Below are positions 9,256-17,819 of a stretch of DNA of 64,000 bases, piece after piece (within the stretch, counting starts at the first letter, position 1; each line of letters starts with the position of its first letter). The notes under the pieces were generated by a model, which saw only the letters and a list, made by a program, of their open reading frames with translations, searched no databases and was not told the DNA's origin. A program made the position numbers and the translations under genes. The stretch covers positions 620,001 through 684,000 of the forward strand of contig NZ_CVTY01000007.1 of NCBI RefSeq assembly GCF_001182045.1, read 5' to 3'. Source of the stretch: Dakarella massiliensis (GTDB taxonomy: Bacteria > Pseudomonadota > Gammaproteobacteria > Burkholderiales > Burkholderiaceae_F).

Positions 9256-9433
9256 GGGGCCCCCGAGAATGAAAACGGGATCTTGACGAGAAATTGACTA
9301 TCCGACATCAAAACAGACCCAACTATAGAAAATAGCTTACCCGAACCGCAGAGAACTGACTTTCCTCAAGAAGGTAAATGTTTTATCCGAGTCTCGTTTT
9401 TTGATCCTACGGGTCCTGCCAATCCCTCCCGGC

Positions 9434-10690
9434 TCATGCCACTCGCTTTATTCTTCCTGTTGTATTGTCCATACGGTAGTTCAGGATGTCACCCTTTACG
9501 ATGTGTTCGGCAACTGCGACCGCTGTGTCGCGATCCACCGCAAACCATTCAACCGGTTTGTATGGAACGCCTTTAGAGCTGATGATCGTGATGTTGACTC
9601 GCTGCTTAGCCAGAAAAGCATGGATCAGGTATTCCACCTTCTGGGGATTGAGGTTATAGCAGTCAAGGGAGGCTAGAACTCTGACCGGCGCCTCAAGATA
9701 GGTAGGGTCGTTTTCCGCGTTCTTAATTCTTTCGTTGACGCTTTGGGTCGAATACCCGATTTTTACGAGCCGCCCCTGATTCTTAAGGTCTGCAAGAGCC
9801 GGAGCCTTGGTTTCGCTAGCGAGGATATAGATGCAGCCTGTCGCCCGATCTTTGCGAGAAAGGCCTAAGAAATTATTTTCCACGGTTGAAGGATCGGGAA
9901 TAATGCGGCGCCCGTTGCTGTCTTGATAAAGCGCTCTCGCAAGCGAGAGCTTCAGGATGTTGGTTTCAACTCCATTTTCAAAGATGACGCGATAGCGAGG
10001 ATTGTCCTGCCCTGCTCGGTCCTGCCCCTCTTTCAGGACGCTGTCCACAAAACAAAGAAGGCCGCTCAGGATGAAGAAATCGCCAGGCACAATCTGGGAA
10101 CTGCTTTTGAAACAGGCCGTCTGAGCCTTCCTGTTGATGATGTCACGCTGCATATCCCGGAAGAGTTTTTCAAAGTTATAGAAGTCTTTGCAAGGCTTCC
10201 GGTTCGCAATTTCGTCCGGCCAGTGTCTTGCGTCTGCCCGCTGCTCGGTCACATGCTCGATCTGAAAAATAGAGGGATCCGAATCCCCCAAAAGCGCTCC
10301 GGCGGCGTTCAATACATCATCAAAACTGGATACCGTGGCAGAAACTGGAAGACTGTCTTCTTTGGCGTGTTCTTTGGTGTGGACGCTGGTACTTGCAAGA
10401 AGGCCATAGCAATCGAGGTCAGAAACTTCTGCTGCAAGCTTTGCATTTCCCTGAAAGGTTTTCAGGCGCGCTCCAAGCTGCATTTCATTGATATCTGTCG
10501 CACCGTAGAAAGGGGGGCGGCCCGTCCGCTCCCGAAAAGCGTTGATTTCCTCGAACTGTCTGCGGGCAAGCGAATCGGCTGGCGCAGACTTTTTCTTCAT
10601 CTCGGGCTTCAGGTCATTCAGAATCCCCTGAGGATCACAATTTCCTGAAATAATGTCATCAAAGGAAAGCGGGGATTTGAAGTCAGGCAT
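9434..10690 (-). CDS. GIY-YIG (T5orf172/MUG113-type) nuclease, third gene of the defence operon
   Basis: A 418-residue protein; the start at 10690 (MPDFKSPLSFDD) follows a GAGAGGGAAAA ribosome site 17 bp after the helicase stop, so the longer frame that overlaps the helicase is rejected. The C-terminal third, about residues 284-375, is a GIY-YIG nuclease of the T5orf172 kind: GCIYIL, then LVKIGYST, an Arg in NERI, AENDPTYL, and a Glu/His pair in KVEYLIHAFL. The N-terminal 280 residues are unassigned and may contact the helicase. In an operon with a methyltransferase and helicase it is the likely DNA-cleaving subunit. The domain call is strong; the role is inferred from context. Confidence 0.78.
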   Translation of the reverse strand: MPDFKSPLSFDDIISGNCDPQGILNDLKPEMKKKSAPADSLARRQFEEINAFRERTGRPPFYGATDINEMQLGARLKTFQGNAKLAAEVSDLDCYGLLASTSVHTKEHAKEDSLPVSATVSSFDDVLNAAGALLGDSDPSIFQIEHVTEQRADARHWPDEIANRKPCKDFYNFEKLFRDMQRDIINRKAQTACFKSSSQIVPGDFFILSGLLCFVDSVLKEGQDRAGQDNPRYRVIFENGVETNILKLSLARALYQDSNGRRIIPDPSTVENNFLGLSRKDRATGCIYILASETKAPALADLKNQGRLVKIGYSTQSVNERIKNAENDPTYLEAPVRVLASLDCYNLNPQKVEYLIHAFLAKQRVNITIISSKGVPYKPVEWFAVDRDTAVAVAEHIVKGDILNYRMDNTTGRIKRVA

Positions 10691-10706
10691 TACTTTTCCC
10701 TCTCTT

Positions 10707-12776
10707 TCAGGCCTGCTGGGCCAGCTTCTCGGCGCGCTTCTTCGCGATGAAGGCAAGTACCTCAGCGAGCCGTCTCTCATAGGCGTCCTCGGAAGAAAGC
10801 GAGGGCTTCTTGCCGCCATGTTCCTGCACAAACTCTTGAATATTAGGCCAGAGGAGAACCGCTTCTTCTTCTGTGACACCTGAACGGTTTGAGACCACGA
10901 TATCCTGAATAGTCTTCAACATCGGGGCGTCGACCGACTTGGAGAGGATCTCATAGGCTCCCTGGAAGGGATTGATCTTCGAAATGAGATCGATATTGAG
11001 TTTTTCGATGTTGATGAATTTTTCACCCACCTTGAGAAACTCGGATACACGGCGCTGCGGATCACGGCCTTCTTGATTCTCATCCCCTCCGGCAGAGCCT
11101 GAATCTAGAGAGTCCGAGACCATGGAGCCTGAATCGTCAGCTATTTCTACGCCTGGAGGAAGCTCGTCCTCGGGAACGAGGCCGCCGTTGCTGTGGATCG
11201 CCATGGCGGTCTGCGCTGCCTTCGCAATGGTCTTGGCTTCATCCGGGGTGATGTCAGGATAAAGCTGAGTCACTATCTTAGGGAGCGTTTCCTCCGTGAA
11301 GAGCTCTGGCGTGCTTTCTCCTGTGATCATCGGAGCAATAGCCCTGGTGTTCTGCAAGGCTGCAGTGATGACGTCTTGAGTGCCACCGTTGGCAAGAATC
11401 TGAGCGACCCTGGCGCTCACAGGCGCCTCCGAATCATCGATAATCACGGTGCCTGGCGGGAGAGCTTCCCCCGACCCGATGAGGGAACGAGGCTTGAAGG
11501 TAATATTGGGAGCAAGAATCTGCTCCATCAATAGCGATACCGTGATCGCCTTCAGCATGTTGTTGACCGAGTTTCGAACGTCCTCATCCTCTGCATCGGG
11601 CTGTGCGATGAGGTTTGTAAACTGCGCGTGAGTCTTGCCCTCACAATCACGGGTAGCGCGACCGATAATCTGGATGATCTCGGTAAGCGATGAGCGATAG
11701 CCAATTGTGAGTACGTGTTCGCACCAGGGCCAGTCGAAGCCTTCTTTTGCCATGCCAAGCGCGATGATGATGTCCATCTGGCTCGCGTTCTTGATGTTCC
11801 GGAGATAGGTCAGAACGTTTTGACGGATCGGCGTATCGGTTACTAGGTCGGCTACAAAGAGAATCTTTCCACTGCGGGTTTTCACGCGATAAATGCCAGT
11901 TTCAGGATCCTGTCCCTGCACATCGCCGATGACATCCATGATGCGATCTACTTCATCCAGCTTCTGGCCCGTAGACTCCATCGAGTTGACGTTTGGGATG
12001 TGAATGATGGTCTTTTTCGTAACATCCAGGACTTCTTTGAGCGCGTCAAAATAGCGTCCCTGATAAAAGTGGTAACCGATGCCCAGAGACTTCAGATATT
12101 TGTAGCCGTTCAGCTGTTCGTAGTAGGTATAGGTGACCTGAGTGAACTTTGCTTCATCCTCCGGCGTCAGAATCGGTACGGCGTCACCCCGGAAATAAGA
12201 GCCTGTCATCGCGACGATATGGGCGGTGGAGCGCGCCATCAGATCACTCACAATGCCGCCCAAAATGTTGCCTTCCTCTGCCGAGGCATGGTGAAATTCG
12301 TCGATTGCGACCAACGTCTGGTTAAACTTCCGAGCACTTCCGGCTCGGTCATAAGCAAACCGAAAGGTTGCATGAGTGCAGATGAGGGCTCGCGCCGACG
12401 GATCTTCGAGGAATTCGATCACGCGGTCTACCTTACCCTCGTTTCCTGGAGTGCAGAGGTTGTAGCGAGGATCGACCTTCCAATCGGCAAAGAAACCATG
12501 AGAGGTAAGGTCTGTATCCTTAAAGGAACCGCCAATCGACATCTCGGGCACGGCAATAATGACTTTTTTCAATCCCTGCTTGAACAACTTATCGAGCGCG
12601 ATGAACATGAGAGCACGGGACTTACCAGAAGCAGGCGGGGCTTTGATAAGAAGATACTGCGCATCCCTCTTTTCATAAGCACGGGCTTGCATCTCACGCA
12701 TGCCCATGTTATTTGGAGCCGTGCTTTTGCCGGTCTGGGCATAACGAACGGTAAGAATATCTGTCATCTTGTTCAT
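10707..12776 (-). CDS. Superfamily II DEAD/DEAH helicase of the defence operon
   Basis: A 689-residue SF2 helicase. Walker A APPASGKSRA is near residue 50, Walker B/motif II DEFHH near 158, motif III MTGS follows, and motif VI IIGRATRDC lies near 390. The last 290 residues are a helicase-specific extension with an acidic, low-complexity stretch (DDSGSMVSDSLDSGSAGGDE). The start codon overlaps the methyltransferase stop (ATGA), so the two are translationally coupled. In restriction systems of this layout such helicases translocate on DNA and pass foreign DNA to a nuclease. The arrangement recalls, from memory, Bacillus subtilis yeeA-yeeB-yeeC. Confidence 0.85.
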   Translation of the reverse strand: MNKMTDILTVRYAQTGKSTAPNNMGMREMQARAYEKRDAQYLLIKAPPASGKSRALMFIALDKLFKQGLKKVIIAVPEMSIGGSFKDTDLTSHGFFADWKVDPRYNLCTPGNEGKVDRVIEFLEDPSARALICTHATFRFAYDRAGSARKFNQTLVAIDEFHHASAEEGNILGGIVSDLMARSTAHIVAMTGSYFRGDAVPILTPEDEAKFTQVTYTYYEQLNGYKYLKSLGIGYHFYQGRYFDALKEVLDVTKKTIIHIPNVNSMESTGQKLDEVDRIMDVIGDVQGQDPETGIYRVKTRSGKILFVADLVTDTPIRQNVLTYLRNIKNASQMDIIIALGMAKEGFDWPWCEHVLTIGYRSSLTEIIQIIGRATRDCEGKTHAQFTNLIAQPDAEDEDVRNSVNNMLKAITVSLLMEQILAPNITFKPRSLIGSGEALPPGTVIIDDSEAPVSARVAQILANGGTQDVITAALQNTRAIAPMITGESTPELFTEETLPKIVTQLYPDITPDEAKTIAKAAQTAMAIHSNGGLVPEDELPPGVEIADDSGSMVSDSLDSGSAGGDENQEGRDPQRRVSEFLKVGEKFINIEKLNIDLISKINPFQGAYEILSKSVDAPMLKTIQDIVVSNRSGVTEEEAVLLWPNIQEFVQEHGGKKPSLSSEDAYERRLAEVLAFIAKKRAEKLAQQA

Positions 12777-15526
12777 TCCTCATTAAAGAGGGAAGAGTCG
12801 TCTTCGTGGGAAACCAGCTTTTCGTAGCGCCTGAAGAGATGCGATAGACGCTCTTCATCGCTCTGGAACGGTTTCCTACGGTAAAGGCGTTCAACCGCGA
12901 CATCAAGCTCGTAATGAGCTTTTCTCAGGTCGGAGGGCATTTTGTCCGGATCATAGAGATCAGCAAGCGTTGTCCCAGGATAGGACTCGCGGATCATGAG
13001 GATGTTGCGAGCGAGATTTTCAATCTGCTCTCGCTGCTTTTCCGAGACCTGCGGCCAAGGGAAAGTGTTGTAGCAGAGATTGCGAGAATAGCGATACCGC
13101 GATTCTAGCCGCCCGCATACTGTCCGCATCCATACCATGTGCATGCGGGATTCGAGAATGCCGAAGTCATAGGGAGTACCGTTTGGCACCATATGGCAAA
13201 GATCCGTAAGGATCGTGTCGCTACCGATGAACCCCATAGGAATATATTCCCGTCGTTCAGAAGAAACGCGCGGAACAACAATGCAGCTTTCTGGGTTGTT
13301 CAGGTCCCGGAACTCATGAGGCCGTTGTGCAAGCTTGCGGCAACCAGGATCTCTGCTTGCAAGTCTCACGGACCTACATCGCTCTATTCGTTCGGCCACT
13401 AATTGAATTTTTAGAATCTCTTCTGGCGCACTGTGAAGCCACAGGCAAAATCGTTCTTCACTATGGAGCAGTTCGCGCGATCCGATTAGCTTTTTGATAT
13501 ACGGACGGAGCTTTTCAACAGCCCAAAATGTTGCATAGTCTGCAGGCTCGATGATGAGGTTACCGCCATCGTTCGGCATGTTTCCCAAGAACATCGGCTT
13601 ATCTGCTGAAATAGCTGAAGAAGCCTTTCTTATGAAAACAGATTCTTTCGCATCTAACAGATAAGCGTTGATCTGGTTTACTTGTACCGTCACTGGCTCT
13701 GCCTGCGGATTTTCATACTGATAGAGGAATTTCCTCTCCCTTTCCTTCTTGCTGAAACCGACAACAACACAATAAACCCCGGCATTCCCGCGGGCCTCGT
13801 TCCGCCACTGGAAAGTCTGATGGGCGAAGTTGATATGAACGCCTTCGCTGAAAAGTTTTCCCCACAGGGGTGCTACCTGCTCCCCCTGGCAAATAGAGTT
13901 TGTTGAAACAAAAGCGCACTCAATCCTAGGATTGACCGACATAAGCTGTGTTGCCTTCTGGTACCAACAGGTCACATAGTCAAGTTTTCCCGCATCTTTA
14001 ACATCAGGGAAAATTGCGAGTACTTCCGCTTTTTGCGACTTGCTGATGCGCAACGCGCCACCAAAAGGCGGATTGCCAATAATGTAACTGAGTTGCTTTG
14101 CTGGAAAGACTGTGGTCCAATCGCTTGTGAGTGCATTGACACAGGCGATATTTGCTTTGGCCTCAAGCGGGAGCGATGGCGACACCGCTCCGAGCAATGC
14201 GCCAAACTTCTGCTTCATGACATGCTCCATGAGCCACATGGACACGCGGGCGATGTACGCAGGGAATTCTTCCAGTTCCATCCCGTAAAAATGGTCGATT
14301 GAAACCTTCGAGTACTGGTTCATCCAGTCGGTCAAAAGAGATCTACCGCGATCTGGATCTGTATCCAGGATTGCCTTGACCGCCCTAAGTTCGAGCATCT
14401 TCAGTTCTCGATAGGAAACCACAAGGAAGTTGCCGGATCCGCAGGCAGGATCTCCTATCCTGATCGAAGCGAGCTTCTCCTGAAACTCCTTTAGCCGCTT
14501 TTTTCTCAGAGACTTTGTCTTGATGCCAAGAATGTTTTCGAGCTCTGCATTAAGCCCGTCAAGAAACAAAGGGCCAATCACTTTGAAGATGTTCTTTTCG
14601 CTTGTGTAGTGCGCCCCGAGTTCACGCCTGAGTTCAGGATCCATCACCGACTGAAACATGGAACCGAAAATGACGGGTGAAACTTCCCTCCAGGAGAGCT
14701 TGCCGCCAGCAATCAGATGCCGTCTGACGTTTGTATTGAACTTCGGAATGCCGCCCCGTTCGCTGAAAAACTCTTCATTCACAAAGGGGAACTCTCGAAT
14801 CGTCGCGGGAAGGTTTAGACGGCGCCGATCCTGTTCTGGCGTGCCCAGGGCCGCGAAGAGCGTCTCGAAGAACTGTGGAAGATCGCTTCCATCTTTCGCA
14901 GTCATGGATTCAAGCGCCACTGTCATCTGCCCAGGCTTAGGGAAAATTCCCGTATCCTCTGCGAAATAGCAGAAGAGCAACCGAGCGAGAAAGACGTTCA
15001 GCCCGTGTAATTCGTCATTCTCATAATGATTCAACTCTCGTATCGCATCGTAGAGTCGCCCCATTTTTTCGCAGGCTTTAATGTCTGCAGGATGTGCAGC
15101 ATATGCGAGCGGCTTCTCGTATTGACCTGTAAGTGGAAGGAAGAAATCAAAATTGTTTGCAAGATCCGAAAAATCGATATCGATGCTGTCGTCTACCCGG
15201 CGATCATAGGCTACGAGTCTTTCAAAGTCGGTAACGATAAAGAAACGAATCTTGTATCTTTCCAACTCGGGGGCGTTCAGAAGGCTTTCAAGCACCTCGT
15301 TAGGGTCCTGCCCCTTCGCCTCCCGGAAAAAAATCTGTTTGGTTAGGCCATAGTCGCCTTCGCGAAGAGCAATATTCCGGTCTGGATCGTTATGTTCGAG
15401 CTTTTGGATAGTGGCCCTGGGAAATCCGTAAAGCTTCAGGAACTTGAAGAAAAAGGTGCGGTCAGGCTCTCCTGAGGTGATTTCTCTGAGGCCTTTGATG
15501 ATCTTCGCCTGATTGAGCGCCGCCAT
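12773..15526 (-). CDS. MmeI/YeeA-like class I DNA methyltransferase, first gene of the defence operon
   Basis: A protein of 917 residues. The start at 15526 (MAALNQAKIIKGL) has an AGGATTAACA ribosome site; an upstream TTG is less likely. The N-terminal region (FLKLYGFPRATIQKL, then FIVTDFERLVAYD and LLFCYFAEDTGIF) matches the leader of MmeI/YeeA-type enzymes. The adenine-methylase core shows SAM motif I DPACGSGNFL near 358 and catalytic NPPF near 484. The C-terminus (NTFPWPQVS, then LADLYDPDKMP) is the family's target-recognition tail. A D-x10-ExK pattern (GDYGL ... FREAKG) could be a PD-(D/E)xK nuclease site, but I am not sure it is real. It probably marks host DNA, with the helicase and GIY-YIG proteins restricting unmarked DNA. 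Confidence 0.85.
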   Translation of the reverse strand: MAALNQAKIIKGLREITSGEPDRTFFFKFLKLYGFPRATIQKLEHNDPDRNIALREGDYGLTKQIFFREAKGQDPNEVLESLLNAPELERYKIRFFIVTDFERLVAYDRRVDDSIDIDFSDLANNFDFFLPLTGQYEKPLAYAAHPADIKACEKMGRLYDAIRELNHYENDELHGLNVFLARLLFCYFAEDTGIFPKPGQMTVALESMTAKDGSDLPQFFETLFAALGTPEQDRRRLNLPATIREFPFVNEEFFSERGGIPKFNTNVRRHLIAGGKLSWREVSPVIFGSMFQSVMDPELRRELGAHYTSEKNIFKVIGPLFLDGLNAELENILGIKTKSLRKKRLKEFQEKLASIRIGDPACGSGNFLVVSYRELKMLELRAVKAILDTDPDRGRSLLTDWMNQYSKVSIDHFYGMELEEFPAYIARVSMWLMEHVMKQKFGALLGAVSPSLPLEAKANIACVNALTSDWTTVFPAKQLSYIIGNPPFGGALRISKSQKAEVLAIFPDVKDAGKLDYVTCWYQKATQLMSVNPRIECAFVSTNSICQGEQVAPLWGKLFSEGVHINFAHQTFQWRNEARGNAGVYCVVVGFSKKERERKFLYQYENPQAEPVTVQVNQINAYLLDAKESVFIRKASSAISADKPMFLGNMPNDGGNLIIEPADYATFWAVEKLRPYIKKLIGSRELLHSEERFCLWLHSAPEEILKIQLVAERIERCRSVRLASRDPGCRKLAQRPHEFRDLNNPESCIVVPRVSSERREYIPMGFIGSDTILTDLCHMVPNGTPYDFGILESRMHMVWMRTVCGRLESRYRYSRNLCYNTFPWPQVSEKQREQIENLARNILMIRESYPGTTLADLYDPDKMPSDLRKAHYELDVAVERLYRRKPFQSDEERLSHLFRRYEKLVSHEDDSSLFNEE

Positions 15527-15541
15527 TGTTAATCCTGCCAA

Positions 15542-15874
15542 ATCGGTTCACGTGGAAGAAAGGGAAGCTGCCGCCATCTCCGTCGATTTGTTCATGAGCA
15601 GCCCCGTTGAAAATGTGTAACAGCCCCGAAACGGTTGGGTTCTCCCAAAGCCGCTTTCACATAGCTCTCAATTCTACTGATGCTCGTAAGCACCTGGAAA
15701 AAACATTGAAAGGCAAAACAGCCAGACACAAAACAACCCAGGGCTGCTGTCCGAGAGGTTTCTCTGGTTTTTTACCTTTTTTCCCGCGGTCTCAAGAAAA
15801 TGTCGACACACGCTCAAAAGCTAGTTCAACAAAAAATCAGGTTTACTCACTCGAAACTTTAAGAACCACCCGGG
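15542..15874. other. Intergenic region between integrase and defence operon
   Basis: About 330 bp without a convincing gene. It must hold the minus-strand promoter and leader of the methyltransferase operon and the region beyond the integrase stop. No clear promoter boxes, terminator hairpin with T-run, or RNA gene can be pointed to. Confidence 0.4.
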
Positions 15875-17206
15875 TTATTTATGGATCTCCGACATGCAAA
15901 AATTCCCCCAGGCTTCCATGATCCGCCGGCGCTCTTTGGCTAAGGGAGCGCGATCGTAGGCGCCGTTGTAGGCATCATTCTTTGCGTGGAGCAAGCACAT
16001 TTCCACGGCCTGCTGATCAAAACGGCGATTGTTCTCCAATTCATCATCTTTCGCCCACGTGCGGAATGAAGCGCGCGCCGTACCATGCAGGGTGATCACG
16101 CAAGGTTTGCCCATTTTTGAAGATTTGATGGGATCTATCCAGCCCCGATGGTCTTTTTGTAAGCGCTTTTCGTGAAGACCTCGCAAAAACATGGTTAAAG
16201 CTGCATCAGAAAAGGCGCTCCCATGAGAGCTGGGGAAGACATAAGGACTATCTTCATAACGCACTAGCCCCTTCAGGAGCTGTAAAGCAAAGGAGGACAG
16301 AAATATAGTTCGGTCTCTATTGGGCACTTTAATTTTGTCATGGTCCAACGGAATAACCCATATTCCCTGTTCCAAATCAATTTCGTCCCACTGAGCCATT
16401 CGCACGGCTTGAGACCGAGCAGCGGTCAAAATGGCAAATTCACAGGCCCGCGCCGACATGGAATCGTATCCATGAATCGTTGCCATCAGTCTGGGGATCT
16501 CTTCGACCGGACATGCCGCATGGTTTTGCTTGGGCTTTCTGTTCTTCTGAAACGGCTCCATTAATACGCCGAGCGCTCCTGCCATATCGGCAGGGTTTTC
16601 CCTATTCTTTCGTTTATGAAATGCGATCGCCCATTGAAAGATCTTTCGAGCATGCGTACGTGCTTTTTTGGCCGTTGACGGCGCCGACTGCCAAATGGGA
16701 GACAGACATTCCCGGATATCCTCCGGAGTAATTTGATCAATGTTCTTGGCACCGATAATGGGGAAAAGGTGTCTGCTGAGGATTTGGCGAGTGTCTTTTT
16801 CCCCGCGATGATTCTTTGACCAGTAGCCATGGTTAACGCGATCCTCCACCCACTCATTGGCTATTTTTTCAAAGGTCTGCTTTTTTTGTTCGAGCTCTGC
16901 CTGAGCTGCCTGCTTAGCAGCCAGTCTTGCTGCCCTCTCCGATTGTCTTTCATCTATTGGGTTGGTCCCTTTGGCAATTGACGCACGTGCATCAGCAGCA
17001 GCCTTTCGTGCCTGTGCGACAGACACTTCAGGGTAATTACCTAAAGCATAATCATGGCGCCCGCTTTCGTCTTTGTATCGGAGGAAAAAGAACTGCTGAT
17101 GGGGAGTTTTTCTGATGTAAAGCCCTTTCACTCCGCCAATAGAAAAGGTTCCGTACCCCAAATGCTTAACCTCAAGTGCCGTCAGCTCTTTTGTGATTTT
17201 TGGCAT
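15875..17206 (-). CDS. P4-type tyrosine integrase
   Basis: A 443-residue site-specific recombinase with the DUF4102 arm-binding N-terminal domain (LTALEVKHLGYGTFSIGG, then YALGNYPEVSVAQAR), a core-binding middle, and the catalytic domain. Catalytic residues are visible: Arg in LTAARSQAVR near 262, HGTAR near 374, a His near 409 (LLHAKNDAY), and the nucleophile Tyr in NGAYDRA near 415. It lies 190 bp from ssrA, reading away from it, the usual layout for integrases that use the tmRNA gene 3' end as target. Putative arm sites lie between its start and ssrA. Confidence 0.92.
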   Translation of the reverse strand: MPKITKELTALEVKHLGYGTFSIGGVKGLYIRKTPHQQFFFLRYKDESGRHDYALGNYPEVSVAQARKAAADARASIAKGTNPIDERQSERAARLAAKQAAQAELEQKKQTFEKIANEWVEDRVNHGYWSKNHRGEKDTRQILSRHLFPIIGAKNIDQITPEDIRECLSPIWQSAPSTAKKARTHARKIFQWAIAFHKRKNRENPADMAGALGVLMEPFQKNRKPKQNHAACPVEEIPRLMATIHGYDSMSARACEFAILTAARSQAVRMAQWDEIDLEQGIWVIPLDHDKIKVPNRDRTIFLSSFALQLLKGLVRYEDSPYVFPSSHGSAFSDAALTMFLRGLHEKRLQKDHRGWIDPIKSSKMGKPCVITLHGTARASFRTWAKDDELENNRRFDQQAVEMCLLHAKNDAYNGAYDRAPLAKERRRIMEAWGNFCMSEIHK

Positions 17207-17221
17207 GGGAGGAACCTCCTT

Positions 17222-17289
17222 TTTATGATGGGTAAAAATATATGTGATTTTTTAACTCTTATTTACCCATCATACCACCCATCATAAAA
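17222..17289. repeat. Right-end integrase arm-type repeats
   Basis: Holds an inverted ATGATGGGTAA near 17225 and two direct copies of ACCCATCAT at 17263-17289, the latter block almost matching 2421-2447. They lie between the integrase start and ssrA, where arm sites and the integrase promoter are expected. Confidence 0.55.
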
Positions 17290-17354
17290 ACATGGATTTC
17301 TTTAGACAGACTTGGACGGCTATAGGCGGAATTCGCTTGTAATTTATTGATTTA

Positions 17355-17391
17355 ATAAAAAATCCCAGACGTCCTAAGACAGTCTGGGATT
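17355..17391 (-). terminator. ssrA: Current ssrA terminator
   Basis: Hairpin with a stem of about 10 bp (AATCCCAGAC with its complement) followed on the minus strand by six T. It lies 7 bp beyond the CCA end of tmRNA. It falls inside the element side of the junction, so the element seems to supply a replacement terminator for ssrA. Confidence 0.8.
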
Positions 17392-17397
17392 AGTGTC

Positions 17398-17766
17398 TGG
17401 TGGAGCTGGCGGGAGTCGAACCCGCGTCCGCAAATTGTCCAAAGACGGTTCTACATGCGTATCTGATGAACTTTAAATCTCATCTTCATCCATGCCCACC
17501 AGCAGGCCATATGAAGACCAGCCGCTTGATCTTAATCCTGCCGTCACGGCTCCAACAGGATCCAGCCCGAGTATATGGCGCTGCTGTCAGTTTTTAGGCT
17601 GACCCGGCCCTCAGGCGAACCGGTGCAGCGTCCCGCTGGTATTAAGCAGCGAGAGCGTAACGCTTGTTATTGGCGTTTATTACTTTTCCGAACTGTTTAA
17701 CGAGGATCTCGGACCTCGACATGCCCCGTGCTCCTTCGTAATCCACGTCGAAACCAAGGCAGCCCC
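17398..17766 (-). ncRNA. ssrA: Transfer-messenger RNA (tmRNA), one-piece
   Basis: About 369 nt on the minus strand. The 5' end GGGGCTGCCTTGGTTTCGACG and the 3' end with GTTCGACTCCCGCCAGCTCCACCA, each read in parts, form the tRNA-like acceptor and T-arm. The internal reading frame at 17642-17674 most likely resumes at GCC, preceded by UAAAC, and encodes ANNKRYALAA then stop; the ALAA end is the ClpXP/ClpAP degradation signal. tmRNA rescues ribosomes stalled on broken mRNAs and tags the product for destruction. The gene is intact although an element sits at its 3' end. A stop-free frame running from here into the neighbouring gene is not a protein. Confidence 0.95.
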
Positions 17767-17777
17767 AAGGAAGGTCT

Positions 17778-17783
17778 ATTCTA
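17778..17783 (-). promoter_or_regulatory. Likely -10 box of ssrA
   Basis: TAGAAT on the minus strand ends 11 bp before the first base of tmRNA, the right distance for a sigma-70 -10 box. The -35 region (TCACCG at 17-bp spacing) is a poor match. Confidence 0.4.
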
Positions 17784-17819
17784 CCCGCTTTTATTTTTTC
17801 CGGTGAGACCGAGGACGCT

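Larger units (their letters stand above)
2367..17415. mobile_element. About 15-kb integrative element inserted at the 3' end of ssrA
   Basis: The element is bounded on the right by the 3' end of ssrA, with a tyrosine integrase next to it, and on the left by a 9-bp copy of the ssrA acceptor/T-arm sequence (TGGCGGGAG at 2367-2375 and 17407-17415). Near-identical pairs of TTACCCATCAT sites sit just inside both ends. All genes inside run on the minus strand: integrase, methyltransferase, helicase, GIY-YIG nuclease, two unknown genes, AlpA-type regulator, primase-helicase, and two small accessory proteins. There are no virion or conjugation genes, so it looks like a satellite-type island that would need a helper to move between cells. 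Exact crossover points are uncertain because the att match is short. Confidence 0.75.

Noticed and set aside
9923..10648. Plus-strand frame of 241 codons opposite the GIY-YIG gene
   Set aside because: Shadow; the minus-strand protein has clear nuclease motifs and a ribosome site.
12000..12827. Plus-strand frame of 275 codons opposite the helicase
   Set aside because: Shadow of the helicase gene, whose motifs are intact.
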